Positions 42,697 to 52,100 of a stretch of 64,000 nucleotides of DNA are shown piece by piece. The translations under genes were made by a program, and so were the position numbers. Positions within the stretch are counted from its first letter, which is position 1. Every line of letters starts with the position of its first letter. Source of the stretch: Collinsella sp. AM18-10. Its GTDB lineage: Bacteria; Actinomycetota; Coriobacteriia; Coriobacteriales; Coriobacteriaceae. A model generated the notes under the pieces. It was not told the DNA's origin, ran no database searches, and saw only the letters and a program-made list of their open reading frames with translations. The stretch is taken from NCBI RefSeq assembly GCF_003471585.1, contig NZ_QRJO01000008.1, positions 11,604 through 75,603 of the forward strand, read 5' to 3'.

Positions 42697-42828
42697 TCGC
42701 CGGCTGTTCCTCTTTCCTTTCTCTTCTTTTCTCAAGCGGCATAGACGCCGTCTCAACCGCCCTGCGTGAGTTTTTGTCCGCATGGGATGGTATTCAACAC
42801 ATGCAACAACTAAATCGGAGGTTTGACC

Positions 42829-45800
42829 ATGGCTACGTGGGAACTGAACTGTCAATCGAGCCCGTCGTCTGCGGGCGACAAGGAGCTTGCCCCCTATCTC
42901 GCACGCCAAAAGGTGATGCGCGAGTTTTTTGAGCGTGCGCTGTTTGCCCCCAAGGACCAGGACGGCGCCAAGAATCAGGGCGACAACGGCCTGTATTTTT
43001 TGGGCGCCACGACGGGCTCGGGTAAAAACTACACGGCCGAGCAGGTCACGGCAGACCTGATTGCCGGTGGCTGGGATGAGTCGGGCTGCTTTAACAAATG
43101 TCCTGGTCGCCGTACCTTGGTGTTTGTGGTGCCGGGCAAGGACAACCGCGACAACTATGTTGCAAGCGTGCGCGAATTGCTGGTTGAGCAGGGCATGAGT
43201 TGTGGTGAAGCGGCACACATGGTGTTCGATCTTCCGCGTGCTGGAGAGAACATCACAAACTGGATTGATACCGCGTTTGACAAGGGCAGCATGAGGCCGC
43301 GTGATATTCCTTGTCCCTTTGGAGCGAAGGACGAGGCTGTTGTTCGCGACATTACGCACGCCTGGAACAGCGCGATGGAAATCGCTGATGATCTTTTGGG
43401 CATTTTGGACAAGAAGGATCGCTTGGGAAGTGTTGTCGACCGCCTGACTCCAGGGCTGTGGGATAAGCTGGCGTTGGCAGACGCGAGCTTGCGTCGAGCG
43501 GTGAGCCGTGGACGCCAGAGCATCACGCGTGGCTTTGAGGAGATTCCCCGGATTTGGCCCTCGGCATTGCTTAACGATAAGCGCACGCCGCATGTAATTG
43601 CATGCACGCCGCAAAAGCTCGTCAATAGAATCGATACGGTGACAGGAGCGGGCGTCGTGTTCTTTAACGCAACGGTTGCCGACGAATGCCTGTTTATCTT
43701 TGACGAGATCGACCATGCGAAGGCCGATATGCTGTCGATGCTGGCAACGGGGCATATGAAATTTCAGCCCGACGAGATGCTGCGTATTCTTGACCGTCAT
43801 TTTAATGGTGGCGTGGTGGATCCTCTGCTGTTGGGAAATCGAGACCAGTGGATGGCGGTCTATACGCATGCCTCGACCTCGGGCGAGCACGAGGGGTCAA
43901 ACGCGGCAACGGGCAAGGTTTCGCGCACAAGTGTGGAGACGGCTGCCGAAGAGATTGCCAAGAACGCCCAGCGTATGCAAAAGATGATCGCTGCGTGTAT
44001 TCAGGATATGGAGCTGCAGCAGCCTTTTGCCTTGTCTGACAAGGCGAAAGACGAGCAGCTTGCCGGACGTCACCTGTTTGGCAGCGACGATATTTCGGTG
44101 GGCGATGGCCTGTCGAATCCCTTGCGTTATGAGTTCGATACTCGCCGCAACCGCAACATGATTACGTCTTGCGGGACGGACGAGCAGCAGACCGTCAACA
44201 AGGCGGTGCGCCGTGCGCGCGGCCTTGTCAGGATGGTGGTGGGCCATCTTGCCCGTTGCGCCACGCTTATGGACAAGCTGTACTACGGCAGCATTTCGTA
44301 CAAGGACGATCTTTCGCGCAAGAATATCATCGATGCCATGGGCATTAGGAACGACCAGACCAACGAGAAATACTTCTGGAATTCGCTGATGCTGGCACTG
44401 TTCTTTAAGGACCGCAAGAACGACGAGATCGATGCCGTTGACGACTCGATGTATGCGCGTGGTGTTGACTACCTGGTGATGGAAACCACCATCGACCATA
44501 TGTTTACCACGTACCTGACTAATCACGGCATTGAGCGCATGCCCGAGGCGTATCTGGCCTCCATTGCCGCCAAGGCTCCCTGCGTGTGCATGAGCGCTAC
44601 CTGGAATGCGCCGACCATTAAGAACTTTGATCTGGATTACCTGGACGAAGTGCACGGCGTGGTTCGTAAAGATGCTTGGATTGGCGAGCTCAACCAGGAG
44701 ATCGTGCGGCAGACCAAGCTGTTCAACAAGCAGGCGGCAACGGTGTACGACGTCGACGTTGTTTGGGTTGACGAGTCCAAGAAGCTTGCCGGCATGGCGG
44801 CCGTGGCCGGCGGCGCCTATGGCGGCGGTATCGTGTCGCCCGACGAGGTGTACGAGCATGCGATGGAATTCTTTGACCAGATTGGCGTGAGCGAAGGGCT
44901 TGCGGCGTGCCTGCGCCGAAAGATTGCCGACAGGGTGACCACGAGCGATGCCGAAAGCATCGAGTTTGAGCTCAAGCGTCTGAGCAAGACGCTCGTTGCC
45001 GTGAGCGCCTGGGCGCGTGGCGTGGCGCGCAGTGAGCAGCAGGCGGGAGCCATCTTTACGACACGACACATGGGAAACCATGGCGACTTTAATAGTTTGG
45101 CGCTGGATCTTGCCCGAGAAATCGTTGCCGAACTGGTGATTAGGAACGTTAAGCACCCCGAGGCGTCGTACGAGAAGTCGCTCGAGGAAGCCAAGGATAT
45201 GGTGCCGTGCTTTAACGCCTCCGGCTGGGAGGAGGGCTGGCGTGACGCTCAGGGGCGTCTGAAGGACGGCAAGCCGACCCTGATGTTTATCAATCTTGCT
45301 GCTGGCGGCTTTTCCAAAAACCTCAAATACGAGGTGCCGGAGAGCCTGCGCGACACGGTGCGCCAGGTGGACTGCGGCTTCGATAACGCTGAGCGACATC
45401 CCAAGATGGATCTCGATTTTTTGTACGTGGAGTCGCCCACGAGCCGCTTGACCTGGGGAGTCGATATGAGCTCAAAGAAGTTTGACCAGCAGGCGCTGCT
45501 TGGCGTGGTCGAACAGGAGGAGCTCGTGACGCGCGGTGAGATCCCGTTTATTCAGAAGCGCCATCGCGTGCGCACGGTACTGGCGGGCGTTGGCGGAAAA
45601 CTGCCGGTGCGCGACACCCTCTCTTATCAGGTCGAAGGAGCCCGCATTGTGGCGCAGGCCGTGGGTCGCTTGATGCGCACGAGCGTAAAGATGCCGCACG
45701 TACGGGTGATGCTCGATCGCGAAATCGTCGGCGATTGCGATTTTTCGTTCCTGCATGATTTGCCGATGGGCTACGAGCTGGAGCAGGTGGTTGGTGCCTG

Positions 45801-46779
45801 TGCGGCCGTCAACAATCACATGGCGGACAAGAAGCAACACGCTGCTAGCAAGCAACAGAACCTTGCTGCCTTTAGGAACAATCTGGCGAAGGAGAAGCAC
45901 GAGAGGCTGGCGTGGAGGGTTACCTCGCTCGATGCGCGCGAGGAAGATCTGGCCGCCTTTGACGACGAGCGCGACTTTTATCTGCATCATTTTTGCCTGC
46001 CGTGGGAGGACCTTGCGAGCTATCCTGCGCGCAAAAGCACTGCGCTACACATGCCGTTCCCCGCGAGTGGCTATGCGTACGCGGAGGGCGGAGCGTGCAA
46101 GGTGCCGCATTTTGGGTTCCCCAGCTACGACGGTGAGCCTGTCGAGCAGATTGCCGCCCGTCTGGAGGAGTGCTGCTGCTATAACGAGGGCTTTAAGGGC
46201 GCGAAGGTTCGCCAGGTAAGCCAGACGGCGGCCCGTGTGCCCGAGCTGTTGTCGATTCGGGAGGTGCGCGAGCGTTGGTCGCGCGACGGGGTGCCCGCGA
46301 TGCTGCAACCGGCGGCGACGGCGCACATGACGCCCTATATGTTCCAGGCGGTGTATCTGGGAGAACTGGGAGAGTCTGCCGGTAGGGCCATCTTCGAGGC
46401 GTATTACGATGGCCGGTATTTGCTTGCGCGTGGTGACGCTGCCCATGCCGAGACGGGCGGCGATTTTGAGGTGCTCGATGCCGCCGGCAACAAGACCGGG
46501 GTGTGGATCGACTTTAAGCACTATCGCATCGGCGCCTACGAGGCCTACAGGCGCAGCGGCGGCGAGACTACGGATGCCGAGCGCTTTAAGGCAAAGGCTC
46601 AAAAAGTTGGGGCGAAGCGCCTGTTGATCGTCAATGTTTTGGCCGATGAAGCGGCGCTGGAGCTCCGTCAAAAGCCGATCGATGGCGAGGGGATGGTGTT
46701 CTCCTTCCCCTATATGGCAGCTGATGGAGCAATCAGTTTGGAGATGATGGAGGCGATCGGTCGTGTAATCGAAGCATAG
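42829..46779 (+). CDS. Large SF2-type helicase with C-terminal nuclease-like motif
   Basis: A 1316-residue protein. Helicase signs: GLYFLGATTGSGKNYTAEQV (motif I, 57-73; Asn follows the P-loop Lys), FIFDEIDHAK (II, 289-298), VCMSATWNAPTIKNF (III, near 585) and EGARIVAQAVGRLMRTSV (VI, near 937-955). The last 130 residues have GGDFEVLDAAGN (1210-1221) then GVWIDFKHYRIG (1225-1236), a D...DxK arrangement like PD-(D/E)xK nucleases, followed by KRLLIVNVLAD. I infer a DNA or RNA translocase that also cuts. Ribosome site CGGAGG. It is 132 bases after the ClpX-like gene and 13 before the next. Confidence 0.8.
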   Translation: MATWELNCQSSPSSAGDKELAPYLARQKVMREFFERALFAPKDQDGAKNQGDNGLYFLGATTGSGKNYTAEQVTADLIAGGWDESGCFNKCPGRRTLVFVVPGKDNRDNYVASVRELLVEQGMSCGEAAHMVFDLPRAGENITNWIDTAFDKGSMRPRDIPCPFGAKDEAVVRDITHAWNSAMEIADDLLGILDKKDRLGSVVDRLTPGLWDKLALADASLRRAVSRGRQSITRGFEEIPRIWPSALLNDKRTPHVIACTPQKLVNRIDTVTGAGVVFFNATVADECLFIFDEIDHAKADMLSMLATGHMKFQPDEMLRILDRHFNGGVVDPLLLGNRDQWMAVYTHASTSGEHEGSNAATGKVSRTSVETAAEEIAKNAQRMQKMIAACIQDMELQQPFALSDKAKDEQLAGRHLFGSDDISVGDGLSNPLRYEFDTRRNRNMITSCGTDEQQTVNKAVRRARGLVRMVVGHLARCATLMDKLYYGSISYKDDLSRKNIIDAMGIRNDQTNEKYFWNSLMLALFFKDRKNDEIDAVDDSMYARGVDYLVMETTIDHMFTTYLTNHGIERMPEAYLASIAAKAPCVCMSATWNAPTIKNFDLDYLDEVHGVVRKDAWIGELNQEIVRQTKLFNKQAATVYDVDVVWVDESKKLAGMAAVAGGAYGGGIVSPDEVYEHAMEFFDQIGVSEGLAACLRRKIADRVTTSDAESIEFELKRLSKTLVAVSAWARGVARSEQQAGAIFTTRHMGNHGDFNSLALDLAREIVAELVIRNVKHPEASYEKSLEEAKDMVPCFNASGWEEGWRDAQGRLKDGKPTLMFINLAAGGFSKNLKYEVPESLRDTVRQVDCGFDNAERHPKMDLDFLYVESPTSRLTWGVDMSSKKFDQQALLGVVEQEELVTRGEIPFIQKRHRVRTVLAGVGGKLPVRDTLSYQVEGARIVAQAVGRLMRTSVKMPHVRVMLDREIVGDCDFSFLHDLPMGYELEQVVGACAAVNNHMADKKQHAASKQQNLAAFRNNLAKEKHERLAWRVTSLDAREEDLAAFDDERDFYLHHFCLPWEDLASYPARKSTALHMPFPASGYAYAEGGACKVPHFGFPSYDGEPVEQIAARLEECCCYNEGFKGAKVRQVSQTAARVPELLSIREVRERWSRDGVPAMLQPAATAHMTPYMFQAVYLGELGESAGRAIFEAYYDGRYLLARGDAAHAETGGDFEVLDAAGNKTGVWIDFKHYRIGAYEAYRRSGGETTDAERFKAKAQKVGAKRLLIVNVLADEAALELRQKPIDGEGMVFSFPYMAADGAISLEMMEAIGRVIEA

Positions 46780-46792
46780 CCAGCCGTGTGGC

Positions 46793-48658
46793 TTGGGAGA
46801 CATCGCGGTTTCCGAGCTTGTGTTGCGGCTTGATCCCGCGGCCGCCGAGGAGCGCTATTCTGTCTTTTGGTGTAACGTCGGTGATGCGGGCAAGCATGCC
46901 GTGGCAGACTTTATGGCCGATGTGTGCCAGACGGGCAAGGTTGTCGCGCTCACCCAGCTCGAGGACAACCGCATCTTTCTCATGGTCAAAGCGGGCGCGC
47001 GGACGGGCGACCTTAACGCCCCACTCGGCCATGAGCAAATGGTTCCGATTAAAACTTATTGGGATGAGCTGGACGATTATGTCGCGTTGCGCCTGCTGTT
47101 CAACTCGTGTTCGCAGTTTGAGGGGATTGAGGACGAGATCCCCAACGACGCGGGGCACCTGTATGTCATAAGCGCCAAGGGTGCTCGTCGTGATGCCGTC
47201 GAGGAAGCCGGAAGGGGTCCTGCCAAGATTGAAACGGTCGAGACCGTTATCAACGAGGATTGCACCTTCGAACTCAAGATTCGAACGTTTACCAAGCGCC
47301 GAGTGCTCATCGGTCGTGCGGCAGGCAACGAGTTAGAACTCAAGAAGATCAACAGCCAGGTGGGTTACAGGCTGTCGCCTGTGGCTACGGTGGTGCTGGC
47401 GCACGGACAAAGTGACGAGTACATCCTGCGCCGCGCCAAGGGCGATAAGCCGTCCAAACGTCGTGACCTTACGTTTTCTGCCCAGGCGGAAAAGGTTGCC
47501 TATACCAAGAAGGGCATCCTGTACCGAGAGCTGCAGATTCTTGAGCGCCGGTACAGCGATTTTGCCCGAGTGTCGCTCGGGGAGTATCCGCGCAAGAGCT
47601 TCTACGAGGTTCTGAAAAGCGACCGATATGCCCGCGTGGTTGCGGAGCGTTCGTTGGGGCAGCGGGCTGTGGTGTCGTTTGCGGGTGACGGGCTTGATGG
47701 GATGGCGCGCCAGTTGGTCGATCGGCTCAATGATTCTTCGTGGGGCGTACACGCGTCGTATGGCGGCAGGGCTGTTGATCCGCTGGCATGGAATATCGTC
47801 GTGGTGCCCAACGAGGTTGCCGAGGACGATGGCTATGCCCTGCATGCTGGCGTGGTTGAGCAGCATGTGACGCCGGATGTGTGCGAGCCGCTGGTCAAGG
47901 CGGCATCGAATGCAAAGGTGCGGGGCGCTCAGGAGGGAGTCCTGGGAGCCATGCTCAAAGAGCTGCTGGTAAAGCAGGACGTTGCCGACGGCCGTGTGAG
48001 GGCGTTTGGCCTTGGTTCTTTTGACATTGAGTCGGTGACGGTCTGCGGCGTGGTCAATGTCCCACGCAAGGAAGAAGGCAAGATTGAGCTCGATGAGCGC
48101 CTTGCAGCCCTAACGATTGATGCTGACGGGGGCATGGACTACGCCTCGCATTCCATCGAGGATGGTCCCGTGGACGAGATGGAGTTTGAGCTGTTGACGG
48201 CCGATGGCAAGCTCGACAAGGACGCCTATATCTTTGACGTGCGGGCGGGTGGGCAGTCTATGCTCGCGCGCGTGCGGGATACGGGCTTGACGACCTTCTC
48301 TAACAGCTTTGCGACCTTGGTGCGCGATTACCAGCTTGCGGGTAAGGCAGGTCGTAAGAAGGAGTTTTTCGAAAGCTACAACTCGCCCTATTACGGCATT
48401 GGAACGTTCGAACGTGCAGGGATGACCTGCTACTTTGTGGGCGTCAACAACGGCACCAAGGAGGACCTGGCGACGGCGATTCATGTGCGCTCGATTGAGG
48501 TGCTCGAAGGCGACGATCTGTTCGAGCTGCTGGTCCAGCTGGTGAATGTGGGACTATCGCGCCATGGGGCTCCCTCCAGGTGGCCGATTCCGGTGAAGTA
48601 TCTCAACGAATATGCGGCGCGTGAGGGTGCGGCGGGAGAGTCTGGCATTTGTTTGTGA
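46793..48658 (+). CDS. Unknown protein with PIWI-like C-terminal pattern
   Basis: A 621-residue protein without a secure family. The C-terminal 100 residues, with TCYFVGVNNGTKEDLATAIHVRSIEV then LFELLVQLVNVGLSRHGAPSRWPIPVKYLNEYA, resemble the last strand and helix of PIWI domains in prokaryotic Argonautes. VVEQHVTPDV and GAMLKELLVKQDV could be the MID-PIWI junction. A catalytic Asp set is not recognisable, so it would be inactive or of the RE type. The start is uncertain: TTG at 46793 or GTG at 46817, both without a strong ribosome site. Close linkage to the helicase implies a shared complex. Confidence 0.55.
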   Translation: MGDIAVSELVLRLDPAAAEERYSVFWCNVGDAGKHAVADFMADVCQTGKVVALTQLEDNRIFLMVKAGARTGDLNAPLGHEQMVPIKTYWDELDDYVALRLLFNSCSQFEGIEDEIPNDAGHLYVISAKGARRDAVEEAGRGPAKIETVETVINEDCTFELKIRTFTKRRVLIGRAAGNELELKKINSQVGYRLSPVATVVLAHGQSDEYILRRAKGDKPSKRRDLTFSAQAEKVAYTKKGILYRELQILERRYSDFARVSLGEYPRKSFYEVLKSDRYARVVAERSLGQRAVVSFAGDGLDGMARQLVDRLNDSSWGVHASYGGRAVDPLAWNIVVVPNEVAEDDGYALHAGVVEQHVTPDVCEPLVKAASNAKVRGAQEGVLGAMLKELLVKQDVADGRVRAFGLGSFDIESVTVCGVVNVPRKEEGKIELDERLAALTIDADGGMDYASHSIEDGPVDEMEFELLTADGKLDKDAYIFDVRAGGQSMLARVRDTGLTTFSNSFATLVRDYQLAGKAGRKKEFFESYNSPYYGIGTFERAGMTCYFVGVNNGTKEDLATAIHVRSIEVLEGDDLFELLVQLVNVGLSRHGAPSRWPIPVKYLNEYAAREGAAGESGICL

Positions 48659-48699
48659 AAAACAGATTAGTTATATGTACTAGAAAACTAAAATTGTTC

Positions 48700-48728
48700 T
48701 TGCAACATGCAAGCGGAGCGCATATACT
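48700..48728 (+). promoter_or_regulatory. Promoter before the 48807 small gene
   Basis: TTGCAA (48700-48705), a 17-base spacer and TATACT (48723-48728), close to the sigma-70 consensus, in an AT-rich gap. Confidence 0.7.
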
Positions 48729-48806
48729 GCAGTCATAGCGTATGAGATGGGGTCTCGGAAAGAGACCAAGCACAGCAATTTGAGTTTATGTAGACGGGAC
48801 TTGAGC

Positions 48807-49037
48807 ATGAGCACCAGCAGTTTCTCCTTTAACAACGTCAATATCGATTTCATTAATCTCGAGACCATTTATGGCCGTACTGACCGTTCTCACACAGAGA
48901 ACTGGCCTGTATGCCTAGGTGAAGAGGCGCCAAGTGGCGAAGAGCTTGAGTATTTGGATGAGATTGAGCGCGAGCGGAACTTTGAGTTTGGCTTTTGCGA
49001 ATACCAGGTTCATCGCGATTCAAATCGCTCAATTTAA
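48807..49037 (+). CDS. Small acidic protein, 76 aa
   Basis: MSTSSFSFNNVNIDFINLETIYGRTDRSHTENWPVCLGEE followed by EELEYLDEIERERNFEFGFCEYQV. Acidic with no membrane helix. An in-frame start at 48747 would lengthen it, but the shorter form begins after the leader of the promoter at 48700-48728. Only a weak ribosome site is seen. It follows the PIWI-like gene; it may be a separate regulator, an inhibitor, or not translated. Confidence 0.5.
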   Translation: MSTSSFSFNNVNIDFINLETIYGRTDRSHTENWPVCLGEEAPSGEELEYLDEIERERNFEFGFCEYQVHRDSNRSI

Positions 49038-49123
49038 TTACCCCGTTATCACCTCTTTTTAGCGGGGCAAGTTAGATCGACTATCTGTGTCAAACAACGG
49101 CTCACCGTGGGAAGGAATCGGCA

Positions 49124-52100
49124 ATGAGCAAGAACATGAACAAGGACATGAACGGCAAGGCCTTGGGTAAGGCCAGGGCGGCTGGGCGCGTGGCGACAGT
49201 TGCTGCGGCGACGATTGTCATGACGGGCGGCTCGCTGCTGTCGCCCCTGGCCGCGGCGGCGCAGGGTGTGGATGGCATTGGCACTGCATGCGCAACGGCT
49301 GCGGTGATGTCGCCGCTGGCGAGCGCTGCATCCGCCGGCGCTGGTACGGGTGCTGTGTCTGCGGCTCAAAAGGTCGCCGATCTGCAGGCTGCAGTTGATG
49401 CGGCGCGCGCCAAGGCTGCTGCCGCCAAGGCCGATCTGGAAGCGGCTGCTGTTCCCTACGATGCCGCCGCCGTCAACCGGCAACAGGCGCAGGGCGCCTA
49501 TGACGTGGCCCGCGGTGCGAGCGATAGTGCGGCTTCTGCTGCCTCGGCCGAGCTGGAAAAGCAGATGGGCGCTGCACAGGACAAGGCCGATTTGGATGTC
49601 AAGGCGCTCGAGGACGCTCAAGCTGCGCTTGATGCCGCCAAGAAGAACCTGGCAGACAAGGACGAAGCCCTGACTACCGCCCAGAAGGCATCCCGCGATG
49701 CTCAATCTGCGCTCGAAGCTGCACAGGCCGCTGCATCCGATGCCACACCCGAGGCCGTAGCCGCTGCCCAGGCTGCCGCAGAGCAGGCCGCGAGTGATTT
49801 GGAGCAGGCAAAGCAGCAGGTTGTTGATGCGCAGGCCAAGCTCTCGGATGCTCAGGCCGCTGCCGCTGCTGCCGCTTCCAAGCAGCAGGACGCGCAGGGC
49901 AAGCTTTCGGCAGCTCAACAGGCAAGGGCTGCGGCAGATGCGGACGTGGATGCTGCACAGGCGAGCTATGACGCAGCCAAGGCCGATCTGGACCGAGCCG
50001 AGCAGGGCGCTGCGGGCCCGGAGTACGAGGCCGCCAAGGCAAAGGTGGCCGCCGCGTCCGAGGAGCTGACGGCCGCCAAGACCACGCAGTCGCAGCGCGA
50101 GAGCGAGCTTGCTGCCGTCGAGCAAGAGGTGACCGCTGCCGAGGGCGAGGTACAGACTGCCCAGCAGGCAGTTGCCGATCAGCAGCAGGTTGCTGCCGAA
50201 GCCCAGTCCAAGCTGGATGCCGCTGTTGCCGCCAAGACGGCGGCCGATGCCGCTCTTGACCAGGCCAAGACTGATCATGCCAGTGCGCTCACGGAGCTGG
50301 CCGATGCCCAGGCCAAGCTTTCGGCGGCCAAGGACGAGAAAGACGCTGCCGACAAGGCGCTCGATCAGGCGAAGGCCCAAAAACAGCAGGCCGACCAGGC
50401 TGTGGCTCAGGCTCAGGCAAAGCTCGATGCCGCTCAGGCAACGGCGAACGCATCGGCAGAGAACTACCGCCAGGGTGCTATCGCGTTCTTTAAGAGCGTG
50501 GGTGCCGACGATGCGGCGGATATCATCCTCAACTGCAAACTCGCTAGCTATAACAAGGTGGGTGAGGAGGTCGACGCGACGAGCCTGGCCAACATGAAGC
50601 AGGCGGTTGTGTGGCTCAAAGCGTGCAACGAGTATCGCGCAAGCGTTGGCCTGGGCGAGCTCAAGGTGACGTATGCCATGATGGCGACTGCCATTGCGGA
50701 TGCGAACTTCTCCGACACGAAGATCGATCACGCCAGGCAGTTCGAAGTGGGCGAAAACGTGGCATGGAACTACGGAAGCAATCCGTTTAAGCAGTGGGTC
50801 GATCAAGAGAAGGCCGTCTTTGACGCTGCTGCCGCCTCGCTGGGCGCGACGGGCCTTACGGGAAAGGCCGCTTACGATTTTTATACGGCGCATAGTTCCG
50901 AGATTGATACCTACGCCGTGAAGCATGGTGATTCGGTCGGCCATTACATCAACGTAATCGATCCCAGCTACACCGTGACGGGCATGGGCGTTTGCACGCG
51001 TGGAACGATCAACGGGTACAGCACGCAAGCGCAGACATTCGTATATTCTGGTCAATGGTACGAGCCGTACAACGTCAATCCGATGACGGTTGCTGAGTAT
51101 GAGGCTGCGCTGAACGCGTGGTGCGACTCTCTGGCAAATCCCGAGCAGGGCGTTGACACGGCACGCAAGGAGCTTGCTACGGCGCAGGGCGTTGCTGACG
51201 ATGCCGGCAACAAGGTGGACGCAGCATCGCAGACCGTTGCGGCAAAGCAAGCTCAGATTGAGCGCGCTGTCGCTGACGTTGATGTCGCGACTGCCAAGGT
51301 CTCGGAGGCTCAGGCTTCTGTGGAGCAAAAGCAGGCTGCAGCTGACGTCGCCGCGCGTGCTGTCAGCGATGCCCGCGCCGATTTGAGCGCTGCCAACGCC
51401 GCAGTTGCGGCGGCTCAGGACGCCGTGGCCGCCAAGTCTGGCGAGCTCGACATTGCCAAGGGCAAGGTGGCTGCTGCCAAGCGCGCACTGGATGCCGCTC
51501 GTGTCGGTGTCGGCGACAAGCAGGATGCACTTGCCGCGGCCCAGGATGAGCTGGCGGCGTATTCGGCCGATATCGCTGCTGCTCAGCGTGCGTTTGATGC
51601 GGCATCGTCTACGCTCGAAGACGCACGTGCCAATCAGCGTGAGGCGGAGGCTGAACTTGCTGTCGCCCAAGGCGATGCCGATCGGGCAGCCATCGATGCT
51701 GCTGGCGCTCAGGCGGAGCTCGATATGGCCCAGCAGGCTGCGAGCGATGCTGGCGCTGCCGCGACAACGGCTCAGGCAAAGTCTGATGCAGCTGCCGCGC
51801 GTGCCTCCCAGCTTAAGAATGCCGCTGCAGCACTTTCCAGGGCTACTGAGGACAAGCTCGCTGCCGATGCTGCGCTTGATGCTGCGGAGATGGCCGTGAG
51901 CGATGCCGAGTACGACTTGGTGGAGGCTGACGATGCCGTGACCGCGGCCGCCGCCGCCCGCGATGCCTCTGCCGCCGCGGTCACCCGCCTGCGCAGGATC
52001 AATCTTGCCGAAGCCATCGCCAACGGCAGCGCTGACGATGTGGACGAGGCGCTCAACGCCAAGATCGCTGCAGCTCACAATGCCGCCGAGCGCGCCGCGA

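Noticed and set aside
41404..43890. An 828-codon minus-strand frame spanning parts of the ClpX-like and helicase genes.
   Set aside because: It crosses the gap between two well-supported sense genes and has no recognisable domain; typical GC-rich shadow.
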